Assembly (NCBI GenBank): GCA_025455005.1
Contig: JALONH010000002.1
Coordinates: forward strand, 1 to 64,000
Reading direction: 5' to 3'
DNA length: 64,000 bases
Origin: Cytophagaceae bacterium
GTDB taxonomy: Bacteria > Bacteroidota > Bacteroidia > Cytophagales > Cytophagaceae
A program made the translations under genes and the position numbers. Shown one piece after another: positions 1 through 9,400 of this stretch. The stretch's first letter is position 1; every line of letters begins with the position of its first letter. A model generated the notes under the pieces. That model was given only the letters and a program-made list of their open reading frames with translations. It searched no databases and was not told the origin of the DNA.

Positions 1-2783
1 GATATAGCATTAGGGTTTACTGAATTGATTTTATCACTCTCCATATCAATGGTAACGACAAACTCGCCATCCGCATCGGAATAAGAAAAGGCTATGACAT
101 CGTCGGTATTATTATAGTTTGGACGACCCAAAGTGGCTAAAGGATTGGTTAACAAATCAGCTGTAACATAAGCTAAATCATTCGTTTCAATATTACATGC
201 CACTACATATAATTCATTATTCAATTCGTCAAAAAGATCAAAGGCTAAAATTTTTGAGGAGTTTTTAGCATACGTTGGATTTCCAATACCAATACCCTTA
301 GGTAAAGAAGAGAATAATTTTATTACTTCACCATTTCCCACTTTTTGTGTAGTGTTATCCCAAACTTTTATAAAATTCACGTCCCAATAAGAAAGGGAAG
401 TACCATCGTTATTTTCAAATTCATTATAACAATCATACACTAAGTATTGCCCGGTATGATCCCATTCAAGAGCATCCGCATAGATTGGTCCTCCTGATTT
501 TACTCCTTCAGTAAATGTGGGATTGTAAAGTTTAAATTGTGTCCACTGGTTTGTTGCAAACTCATAAACAAAAATAGAAGTATCTCGCTCTATACTAGTA
601 GCGGCTATTTTTGTTCCATCTTTTGAAACAGCCACATAACTCCAGAAACCACTGTTGGTTAGTTGACTTAAATTGGTACTTGGGACTGACGTGGCATTAA
701 AGGTTAAAATATTTTTGTTAACGTTTACATAAGCCGCAACTTTACCATTATCACTTACGGATACTTTATTGTGCGCAGTATTATTCGCTAAAGCAGTAAA
801 AAAAGGATTCCCATTTTCATTAAAACGATATACTACTGCTGGGTATGTTGGAGTTCGAACGGTATTAATAAATATCATTTGTTCCATTCCAGGATTTAAG
901 GGAATGTCATTCAGTACCGTATTTCCATTGCTCCCCCCTCCGGTTGGAATAAATATTTCTACCGTATCAAATGCGGTATTTAATGCTGCTAATATTCCGG
1001 CATTATTGGGATAGATTTCCGTACACGCTTGTACACAAGCTATTCTTAAGTCAATAAAGTTAGAAGATCGTGTCAAATATTCCGTTAAAGCTCTATAGAA
1101 TATTCGAGCTGCTATACTTTTAGAAGAGGATGTGGCAAATAAATAAAAAGCATAATTGGGAATACCGGAATTTATATGCACTCCTCCATTATCAGCTGTC
1201 CCTAAATATTGTTCGCTCACTTTTTTTGGTTGATATCCATTGTCATTTAAACTGGATCCACCATTATGCGGGTCAGACATACTCCTTAAAGCTCCGGATG
1301 GAAAGGCATTGGTGAGTACGACATCTTCCCCTATGAGCCAATCTAAAGAATCAATCATACAACCAAAGATATCGGCCATTGATTCATTGATAGCGCCGGA
1401 TTCAAAACTGTACCTTAAATTAGCTGAGTTTTGAATAACTCCATGCGTGAGTTCGTGTCCGGCTACATCTAAACCACCGGCCAATGGTTTAAATGCGGTG
1501 TTCCCATTTCCATAAAATATGGCTTGTCCATTCCAAAAAGCATTATCCATGCTTTGTCCACTATTGGGATCGGATACATTAACAAAGGAAACGATAGTTC
1601 CACCTTGATTATTAATAGAATTTCTACCATGAACCGTATAAAAATATTCGTACGCTTTTGCAGCGTTATAATGAGCAGATACTGCAGTGGGGTTGTTCCA
1701 ACTTGTTGTATTAGATGTTATAAACGAATAATTAGTACCATTCCCAAAGGTATTGTTTAGATTATAGGTAGTAATAGCCCCCAAAGGGTTTTGAGGTAAT
1801 ACAGAACCTGAAGGTGTATACATGTTTCGGGAGATATCCAATAGATAATGCGTACTCCCTTTTAAATACGTTTGAATCGTTCGGGTTTGATTATTTAAAT
1901 CTAAACCAGTACCGATAGTTGGTCCGTCGATAGAACAAATGTTATTTACGCGCTCTATTATTTGGCCGTTATATCCATTGATATAGATAGTTGTCCATTC
2001 AGCAAAATGGCGTCTTACATCCATTTTATAACATAAAGTAGGCGTGGATACAATACTGGTATGGGGTTGTAGGATTACTTTCGATACTGTTATAGGGAGG
2101 AAAGGATGCGAGGTGGGTAAGTCTTGATATGAGTAGGCGTACGATTGAAGTGTTTCTAAACTTACCTGAATGGCTTCCTCTTCAGAAATAGTATAAGTAG
2201 TCGAAATGGAAGTTGGAATATAATGTCCAGTCCAATTTGTTACGTTTTTATTTTTATCGATATGTATTATTGAAACACCATCTTCCATTTTTATTTGATT
2301 ATGGTACTGTTGAAACAATACTTTACAACCGCCCATTGGATCTACTTGAATAGATTCCATCTTCCACTGTTGGACAAATAGGTAAGAGGTAACATTGAAA
2401 TATTTACTTATTTCTTCTAAACTGAAATAAGCGAGTGTTGAAACACTTTCCTCATGAAGGCTTTTTATTGTTGGACTAATATTTTTTAATGGTTGCTGGA
2501 TAAATATGGGTAAACTATTTATTTTATCTCGAACAATAGAGGGAGTCGATCGAGATAGTTGTAGTTTTTGGCGTGAGGCTCCTTGAAAAGAAGGAGCGCT
2601 TATAAAAGGTATGGTAGCAGTTTTAGATTGTATTAAGGTAGATGAAATTGTATTTACACTTCCGGATGTAGATTTTAACTTTCCACTTCTTTCATATAGT
2701 GTTTGAGATGCGGCAGAGAAGAAAATACTATAGAAGAGAAAGAATAAAAGTGTATTAAGAGATGAGTTGATATAACGTTTCAT
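1..2783 (-). CDS. Secreted M4 (thermolysin-like) metallopeptidase, C-terminus cut by window edge
   Basis: Zinc endopeptidase of the thermolysin family, open to the window start, so at least 927 residues. The ATG at 2783 gives a signal peptide (MKRYINSSLNTLLFFLFY, then SAASQ). HELTH lies at residues 443-447 (bases 1443-1457) and the third zinc ligand Glu467 in NESMAD, the HEXXH-19-E spacing of M4. The N-terminal part resembles an FTP/PepSY propeptide. From about residue 620 there are repeats of the FWSYVAVSKDGTKIAAT type, suggesting a TolB/PD40-like beta-propeller behind the protease. The start overlaps the upstream small gene by 29 bases, so translation is probably coupled. A T9SS sorting domain may lie past the edge but cannot be seen. 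Confidence 0.93.
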   Translation of the reverse strand, partial: MKRYINSSLNTLLFFLFYSIFFSAASQTLYERSGKLKSTSGSVNTISSTLIQSKTATIPFISAPSFQGASRQKLQLSRSTPSIVRDKINSLPIFIQQPLKNISPTIKSLHEESVSTLAYFSLEEISKYFNVTSYLFVQQWKMESIQVDPMGGCKVLFQQYHNQIKMEDGVSIIHIDKNKNVTNWTGHYIPTSISTTYTISEEEAIQVSLETLQSYAYSYQDLPTSHPFLPITVSKVILQPHTSIVSTPTLCYKMDVRRHFAEWTTIYINGYNGQIIERVNNICSIDGPTIGTGLDLNNQTRTIQTYLKGSTHYLLDISRNMYTPSGSVLPQNPLGAITTYNLNNTFGNGTNYSFITSNTTSWNNPTAVSAHYNAAKAYEYFYTVHGRNSINNQGGTIVSFVNVSDPNSGQSMDNAFWNGQAIFYGNGNTAFKPLAGGLDVAGHELTHGVIQNSANLRYSFESGAINESMADIFGCMIDSLDWLIGEDVVLTNAFPSGALRSMSDPHNGGSSLNDNGYQPKKVSEQYLGTADNGGVHINSGIPNYAFYLFATSSSKSIAARIFYRALTEYLTRSSNFIDLRIACVQACTEIYPNNAGILAALNTAFDTVEIFIPTGGGSNGNTVLNDIPLNPGMEQMIFINTVRTPTYPAVVYRFNENGNPFFTALANNTAHNKVSVSDNGKVAAYVNVNKNILTFNATSVPSTNLSQLTNSGFWSYVAVSKDGTKIAATSIERDTSIFVYEFATNQWTQFKLYNPTFTEGVKSGGPIYADALEWDHTGQYLVYDCYNEFENNDGTSLSYWDVNFIKVWDNTTQKVGNGEVIKLFSSLPKGIGIGNPTYAKNSSKILAFDLFDELNNELYVVACNIETNDLAYVTADLLTNPLATLGRPNYNNTDDVIAFSYSDADGEFVVTIDMESDKINSVNPNAI

Positions 2784-3198
2784 AAAATTCGGTTAATACG
2801 GTAGTATTAGTAGTAGTATAGTTCCAAATGTACGTTGTGTTATGGTTAGACCGTTCCATGCGGATGAAGTAATATGTGTTCCCAGGTTCATCCAATGTTT
2901 TTAACGTCTTTTCAATAAAATAGAACGTATTAAAAAGGCTTTTTCGGGTTGATTTGTTTATTTTTTTTATCCATACAATGGAATCGATAGCATGTTGAGT
3001 TGGTATTAATTTGTATAAATGCCCTTTCTCGCTGATTACCCATTGCTGGATGGTGCCACTAAAACCTCCTCCATTGCCAAAATACAAGTGTTTTTGGGTA
3101 TAATCTAGTTTAGATTTTGGTTTCCCTTTTCCCATAACCATAGAAGAGGTCCCAATTAGAATAATGAAGCAAATCAGTGTAGAAAAGAGGGTTTTCAT
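2755..3198 (-). CDS. Small secreted protein of unknown function (147 aa)
   Basis: I do not recognise a named family. It has a hydrophobic N-terminal signal (MKTLFSTLICFIILIGTSS) followed by a basic stretch and the motif FGNGGGFSGTI, a glycine-rich pattern I associate with small uncharacterised secreted Bacteroidota proteins. The remainder is mixed alpha/beta, rich in Asn, Thr and Tyr near the C-terminus. Its ATG overlaps the ispE stop by 4 bases (ATGA), and its 3' end overlaps the start of the M4 peptidase gene. It is therefore probably co-transcribed with both. A link to the peptidase, for example as inhibitor or chaperone, is only a guess from position. Confidence 0.75.
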   Translation of the reverse strand: MKTLFSTLICFIILIGTSSMVMGKGKPKSKLDYTQKHLYFGNGGGFSGTIQQWVISEKGHLYKLIPTQHAIDSIVWIKKINKSTRKSLFNTFYFIEKTLKTLDEPGNTYYFIRMERSNHNTTYIWNYTTTNTTVLTEFYETLYQLIS

Positions 3199-4010
3199 AA
3201 TTTAGAGGAGAAGATAGTATAAGTATTTTTCCAAACTTGAGGAAACTCCGGTAAATGCTCGAATAGTCCAAACATACAAGAGCCGGATCCACTCATTGCT
3301 ACATAGACAGCATTCATAGAATACAATTCTTGTTTTATCGTTTCGAGTATGGGGTGTTGTACAAATATACTTTGTTCAAAATCATTTTTTACATTCCATT
3401 TCCATTCGTTTATAGGCATTTGTAAAACTTCTGCTAAGGGTTGGTTCGGTTGCTTAGGAGTCACACCGGCATAGGCTTCCGGAGTAGATATGTGGATGTT
3501 AGGATAGATCAGTACAATCGAATAGTTGGAAAAATCAGGGAAAGTGAAAGGTTGAAATTCATCTCCTTTTCCATAACCCAAGATGGCTTTGTTATGGATA
3601 AAAAAAGCACAATCACTACCTAATGGGCGAGCAATTGCTTCCATCGTAGGAAGGTCTAATTCTAAATGAAATAGCTGGTTTAAAGCTTTAATTGTAAACG
3701 CAGCATCGGAAGAACCACCGCCTAAACCCGCACCAATAGGTATTGCTTTATGCAAATGTATGGAGACATTAGGAATACCATAGGTATTTTGTAAGATGGC
3801 ATGTGCTCGAAGGCAAAGGTTAGTTTCCGATTTTCCAGGAATAGGAATTCCAGTAGATTGAAAAGAAGTTGGTGCATCTGTTGGGATGATTTCTAACGCA
3901 TCTTTCCATGGAACTGGAACAAATGCAGTCTCTATCGAATGATAACCATCCGGTCGTTTTGTTGTGATATTAAGGCCAATATTAATTTTGGCATTGGGAT
4001 ACAAAATCAT
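3195..4010 (-). CDS. ispE: 4-diphosphocytidyl-2-C-methyl-D-erythritol kinase
   Basis: GHMP kinase that phosphorylates CDP-methylerythritol in the non-mevalonate isoprenoid pathway; cytoplasmic. The N-terminal PNAKINIGLNI block and the ATP-binding loop PIGAGLGGGSSDAA (about residues 91-104) are diagnostic, and the C-terminal VAMSGSGSCMFGLF is the GHMP motif 3. Length (271 aa) is normal for Bacteroidota IspE. I chose the ATG at 4010 rather than the TTG one codon upstream. It is divergent from the sugar transferase gene with only 47 bases between starts, so the two promoters must overlap or abut. Confidence 0.96.
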   Translation of the reverse strand: MILYPNAKINIGLNITTKRPDGYHSIETAFVPVPWKDALEIIPTDAPTSFQSTGIPIPGKSETNLCLRAHAILQNTYGIPNVSIHLHKAIPIGAGLGGGSSDAAFTIKALNQLFHLELDLPTMEAIARPLGSDCAFFIHNKAILGYGKGDEFQPFTFPDFSNYSIVLIYPNIHISTPEAYAGVTPKQPNQPLAEVLQMPINEWKWNVKNDFEQSIFVQHPILETIKQELYSMNAVYVAMSGSGSCMFGLFEHLPEFPQVWKNTYTIFSSKL

Positions 4011-4057
4011 CAAAATAAAATTGAAATATTATACAATTTATGGTATTTTGATGACAA

Positions 4058-4642
4058 ATGAAATATGGTAATTATATTAAGCCATTCATGGATTTTGTTA
4101 TTGCATGGTTTTTGCTGTTAATAAGCCTACCGGTGATGCTTTGTATCAGTATTATTTTATACCTCACATGGAGAAAATTTTTATATGTTTCTATACGAGG
4201 TGGAAGAAATGAAATGCCTTTTCGTTGTTACAAATTTATAACCATGAATCCTGCATATGACACTTCAACTCCTGAGAAGGATCGATTAAATGGGTTTACT
4301 AGAATACTTCGATTAAGTTCGTTGGATGAATTACCTCAACTTTGGAATGTGATACGTGGAGATATGAGTTTAGTTGGCCCAAGGCCCTTACCAATTGAAT
4401 ACACTTATAAGTATAGTTTGGAACAAAGAAAAAGATTTTCCGTAAAACCAGGTATCACGGGTTGGGCTCAAGTAAATGGTCGCAACTCCATAACCTGGGA
4501 GGAGAAATTTAAATTAGATATTGAGTATGTCAATCAACTGTCTTGTTTAATAGATATCAAAATATTATATAAAACCCTTTGGACTGTTTTCGATTCATCA
4601 AAGGTGAATGCAAATAAAAATATATCAATGAAACCTTTTTAA
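4058..4642 (+). CDS. Membrane sugar-phosphate transferase (PglC/WcaJ-type)
   Basis: Bacterial sugar transferase of the monotopic phosphoglycosyltransferase family, which moves a sugar phosphate from a UDP-sugar to undecaprenyl phosphate at the inner membrane. An N-terminal hydrophobic hairpin (about residues 8-37) precedes the catalytic core, with the Asp-Glu dyad in SSLDELPQLWNVIRGD, then SLVGPRPL and KPGITGWAQVNGRN. At 194 aa it is the short PglC-like form without the extra transmembrane domain of WbaP/WcaJ. The usual KFRTM block reads KFITM here, so the Arg is replaced by Ile. It starts an apparent operon with the pglD- and pglE-like genes. Confidence 0.9.
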   Translation: MKYGNYIKPFMDFVIAWFLLLISLPVMLCISIILYLTWRKFLYVSIRGGRNEMPFRCYKFITMNPAYDTSTPEKDRLNGFTRILRLSSLDELPQLWNVIRGDMSLVGPRPLPIEYTYKYSLEQRKRFSVKPGITGWAQVNGRNSITWEEKFKLDIEYVNQLSCLIDIKILYKTLWTVFDSSKVNANKNISMKPF

Positions 4643-4657
4643 ACCGTAATTATAGAT

Positions 4658-5263
4658 ATGTTATTGTATGGTGCCAGTGGACATGCTCAAGTAGTGAAAG
4701 ATGCCATTCAAACTTCAGGGGAGTCCGTAAATGCTATTTTTGATGATAATCCTGATTTAATCAAATTAGACGATACACCCGTAATAGGCTTGTATAAATC
4801 AGATTATGAATCCAATCAGAAAATCATTATTTCTATTGGTGATAATTTGATTCGAAAAAAAGTAGTATCAAAAGTAAAACATGGATTTGGTATTGCAATC
4901 CATGCTTCTGCTATAGTTTCCAAATATGCAACAATAGACGAAGGTACTGTAGTGTTACCGGGAGCGGTGGTCAATGCCGGATCATCGATAGGGAAACATT
5001 GTATTGTTAATACCAATGCGGTTATAGAACACGATTGTGAATTACAAGACTACATTCACATCTCTCCTAATGTGACCCTTTGTGCCAATATATTTATAGG
5101 AGAAGGGACTCATATTGGTGCGGGAGCAACTATTATTCCCGGAAGAAGTATAGGGAAATGGTGTGTGATTGGAGCCGGTTCAGTTATTACTCAAGATATA
5201 CCTGATTTTTCTATGGTTGTAGGGGTTCCGGGTAAAATTATTAGAACATTGATAAAAAGTTGA
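4658..5263 (+). CDS. PglD/NeuD-type sugar N- or O-acetyltransferase
   Basis: Left-handed beta-helix acetyltransferase of the NeuD/PglD family. The N-terminal Rossmann-like part (LLYGASGHAQVVKDAI, residues 2-17) binds the nucleotide sugar, and the C-terminal hexapeptide-repeat region (about residues 85-190) binds acetyl-CoA. The likely catalytic His is in NAVIEHDCEL (about residue 126). The gene lies 15 bases after the PglC-like transferase and 1 base before the aminotransferase. This order suggests acetylation of a 4-amino-4,6-dideoxy sugar, as in diacetylbacillosamine synthesis. The exact substrate cannot be read from sequence. Confidence 0.9.
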   Translation: MLLYGASGHAQVVKDAIQTSGESVNAIFDDNPDLIKLDDTPVIGLYKSDYESNQKIIISIGDNLIRKKVVSKVKHGFGIAIHASAIVSKYATIDEGTVVLPGAVVNAGSSIGKHCIVNTNAVIEHDCELQDYIHISPNVTLCANIFIGEGTHIGAGATIIPGRSIGKWCVIGAGSVITQDIPDFSMVVGVPGKIIRTLIKS

Positions 5264-5264
5264 T

Positions 5265-6383
5265 ATGTATGAAGTATACCTTTCGCCTCCATATCAAGGA
5301 GGGAATGAATCGTTATACGTTCAACAAGCGTTAGATTCTAATTGGATCGCTCCCTACGGACCATTTGTTGATCGATTTTCAGAGGCACTATCCCAATCTT
5401 TTGGTGGTGCCTCACTTATTTTAACCAACTCCGGCACGTCGGCCTTGCATTTAGCGCTAATAGGAGCCGGTATAGCAGAAGGAGATGTAGTATTATGTTC
5501 AACCGCAACCTTTGCCGGTGGTGCATTTCCCATTCGATATGTAAATGCCATCCCTTGTTTTATCGACTCAATCGGTTTAACACCCACCATTGATACTGAA
5601 TTATTACTGGAAGCTATTCATTGGCACCAACAAAACGGTAAAAATGTAAAAGCCTTAATTGTGGCACATTTATATGGATTTTATTCTAATTTGAATAAAG
5701 TAAAAGAGATTTGTGCCCGTTATTCCATTGCTTTAATAGAAGACGCAGCGGAGTCAATGGGGTCAATACAAAATGAAAGCCCTATTGGAATAGATGGGGA
5801 TTTTACCGTTTTATCTTTTAATGGAAATAAAATCATAACTGCAGGGGGATGTGGTGGAGCATTACTGATTAAGAACCCCGAACTATATCCGGTATTAAAA
5901 AAAATCGCTAATCAAGCTAATGAAAAGCCGGGTGATTATTGGCATGAAAAGGTAGGGTATAACTATCGTTTAAGTAATGTGAATGCGGCATTTGGATTGG
6001 CACAATGGGAGCAACTTTCTCAAAAAGTAGAACGAAAGCGTCAAATTCGAACTTGGTATAGACAATATTTACCTGAAAGCATTTCAATACTATTACCTGA
6101 AAACGCCACCGAAAAGGATAGTGCATGGTTAACTATTGCCTATTTCCCGAAGGTAAAGGATACTGAAAATATAAAGGAGTACTTAAAGAATGAAAAAATA
6201 GAGTCAAGAAAACCTTGGCGGCCGATGCACCTGCAGCCGGTTTTTTCGAATATTAAACATTTTGTGAAAGGTTCTGCTGAATTGCTGTATCAAAAGGGCT
6301 TGTGTTTACCTTCTGGAATCAATATGACAGAGGAATTAGTAAAAAGGATTAGTGAAAAAATAGTTATATTTATAAATACATAG
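5265..6383 (+). CDS. DegT/DnrJ/EryC1-type sugar aminotransferase (PglE-like)
   Basis: PLP-dependent nucleotide-sugar aminotransferase. The aldimine lysine is Lys189 in SFNGNKIITAGGCGG. The PLP phosphate site NSGTSALHLAL (about residues 55-65) and EDAAESMGS (about 159-167) are typical. It would aminate a UDP-4-keto-6-deoxy sugar before the neighbouring PglD-like enzyme acetylates it. Length of 372 aa is normal. The ATG follows the previous stop by one base, so translation is probably coupled. No 4,6-dehydratase (PglF) lies nearby, so that step must be encoded elsewhere if the pathway is complete. Confidence 0.92.
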   Translation: MYEVYLSPPYQGGNESLYVQQALDSNWIAPYGPFVDRFSEALSQSFGGASLILTNSGTSALHLALIGAGIAEGDVVLCSTATFAGGAFPIRYVNAIPCFIDSIGLTPTIDTELLLEAIHWHQQNGKNVKALIVAHLYGFYSNLNKVKEICARYSIALIEDAAESMGSIQNESPIGIDGDFTVLSFNGNKIITAGGCGGALLIKNPELYPVLKKIANQANEKPGDYWHEKVGYNYRLSNVNAAFGLAQWEQLSQKVERKRQIRTWYRQYLPESISILLPENATEKDSAWLTIAYFPKVKDTENIKEYLKNEKIESRKPWRPMHLQPVFSNIKHFVKGSAELLYQKGLCLPSGINMTEELVKRISEKIVIFINT

Positions 6384-6408
6384 TGTTTATAATTTTAGAG
6401 GAATTTGT

Positions 6409-9400
6409 ATGAAAAAGTTGTACTGTTTATATATACTTATTTCGTCTTTTTGTATTTCAATTTCTAATGCTCAAGATACAAAATACGAAGCCACTTTTTT
6501 AAAAATCGAAAAGTATTACGAAAAGGGAGATTACCTTTTAGGTCTTCGATATAACAGAGATGTTTTAAAGAAAATTCAATCGGATAAACAACACGATCTA
6601 CTCACAGAAGCTAGAGCGTATTTTTTGTTAGCTGAGGGGTATGAGTTAAATGGAGCATTTACAGAATATGAATTAAATATGGGTTTAGGGAATCAGTCTT
6701 TAGTTAAAGCACCTAAAACGGATACTTATCAATATTCTAAGTGCGTTTTACATGCTATTGATACCTATATATCTTATGGTAACTATTACGAAGCCTCTAA
6801 ATATATTGAACAAGTTGATTTGTTAATTCAAACGTCAGGTTTTAAAAACGATGATATTATATATGATTTAAAAACCAGAAAACTGTATTGTTACTTTAAA
6901 CAAGGCTTTCATATTAAGGCGCAACAACTAATGCCGGAGCTTTTAAACTACAGAAAAAGTAGAATAGTAAATAAGGACAAACAAATCGATCCTAAAACTG
7001 GAAAAGAGAAATGGGTGACTCTTTCGTCCAGTCAAATCATTTTAAGAAAACGCAACTATGCTAAATTATTAAATCTTCAATCAGAGATTTTTTTTGAGAA
7101 TGGAAATTATAAGAGTACAGATTCATTAGTTGAAGTGACCTATGATTGGATTAAAAAGAATCTAAGTTCCAAAGACGTTACGTATGTAGATAATAGAGTG
7201 ATAGCCGGTAAATTAGCGAATGACAGAGGCGATATAAAATTAGCTAATAAATTCTTCCAAGAAGCTTACAAAGGCTTATTGTCTTCTAAATATAAAACAT
7301 ATAGTAGAGAAGCCATTGAAGTATACTCCTTATTGATACCTACCTATAAAGTTACAAGTCAGTCGATTGATTATAGAAAAAAGAAACGCGTTTTAGATGC
7401 TAAGATAACTCGTTATTATGGATCCAATCACTATTACACCAGTAAAGTAGAATTAGTAGAAATAGATACAGAAATACTTCAAGGGGAATGGGATAAGGTA
7501 ATTAAAGACATTAATAAAGTGTTAACTAAAGCTAATGTCATTCCGATGATACACCTAGATCGAGCTCGGTTGTTGGATATTTTAAATGTCGCGTATATAG
7601 AAACTGAACAATATGATTTAGCTGAACAAGCGTTAGAGAACTCTACTATCATTAAGGAACGATTACTGGGAGGGCAGTCACCAATATTTCATATGCAGCT
7701 TTTGGATAAAGCAAATTATTATTTCTTATATACAGATAAGGTAAAAGAAGCCGAAGATATTTATGTCCAAAGTTTTGATAGTATAATCCGAAATGAAATG
7801 TATAAAGGACATAAAAAAGTTATACAATATCAATTATCAGAAGTGACATTGTTTGAATTGACAGATCGATTTGATAAATCTAAACAAATTTTAAAGTCAC
7901 TCGAGCAAACAATAGCAGAGTTGTACGGAACCGAGTCAATACCTTACGCTATTGTGGAAAGATACTCAGCCAATTTAGATATTTCCTCTGGTAGATACAT
8001 AGATGCTGATGTGAAATTAAATAAATCACTCGCTATTTTTAAAAAGTTGGCAACACCGGCCGATAATGAAGAATATGCTAAGGTATTAGAAACGCAAGCT
8101 CGTTTATATATTATTCAAGGTTTATATAGAGAAGCAGAAAAAGATTTATCCAAAGCATTTAAGCTAGCCAAAAAAGGTAGTTCTGTATCTAAATTATCCG
8201 CCACTATAGATGAAATTGCTATATTATATATTCACTTAGGGCGCTTTTCAGAAACAGAAAAGAGTCTATTGTCTTCTATAGAAGTCAAAGAGAAAAGATT
8301 TGGCGTTAGCAGTAGAAGTTTAATTCAACCTTTATCTCAAATAGCTTATTTGTATTATTTAACCGGAGATTATTCTAGAGCAGAAAAGTATGCAGTACGG
8401 TCTATGAATATCAGTAAACAAATATTCGGTGAAAATTCTATAAAATATGCAGAATGTTTAAAGGTCTTAGTAAATGTAAAAACCGCCATGGGGGACTATA
8501 CTTCAGCTCAACGTGGAATACAAGTCGTTATAGATAACTATAAAAAACAATATGGTGAAAATCACATTAGCGTCGCTACTTCATTGAATGAACTAGCATT
8601 AATAAAGTATTATAATAATGGAGATAAAAATCAAGTAGAAGGTTTATTTAAACAGTCCTTACAAATTATTAAAAACAATCTGAATGATAATAACCCGATA
8701 TATGCAGATGTATTAAAAAATATCTCATTGTTTTATTTGGAAACAAACAAGTTACAAGAAGCTGATGTAAGTTTAGAAGCAGCTAATAAAATTTGGGTAT
8801 CTAAATTTGGAACATCTGATCGACATGCAGCCGATTATGATTATTTAAAAGGTATGATTTTGTATAGAAGTAATAAATATTCTGAAGCCAATACGTACTT
8901 TATAAAGTCAAAAAATATTTATGCCGCTACATTTTCCTCTAAACATCCGGATTATATAAAGGCTCTAGCAAAGAGTGGACAAATGTATTATATAATTAAG
9001 GATTATGACAATAGTATAAAGTCCTATGATGAGGTTATTTTGTCTTATTTTGAATTTATAAACAAACAATTTACAGCATTAAGTGAGCGTGAAAAATCTA
9101 AATCTTGGAATATAATAAAAAACGATTTTGAGTTTTATTACACCCTCGTTTATAAGCTAGGGGCTCAACGTCCGGAATTGGTAGGTAATATGCTCAATAT
9201 GCTAATGTCTACTAAAGCTATTTTATTAAATTCCTCTATTAAAATTAGAGAACGTATCCTTAATAGTGGTGATGAAAAACTAAAAGATACGTATATACAA
9301 TGGACTACTAAGAAGGAGTTGTTGACGACTGCAATTTCCATGGATGCAGAGCAATTACAAGCGAATAATATTAACTTGGATCAATTACAAAAAGATATCG

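Noticed and set aside
769-1760. Several plus-strand frames in the first 1.8 kb
   Set aside because: They lie opposite a clear M4 metallopeptidase frame with a HELTH site and have no family signature.
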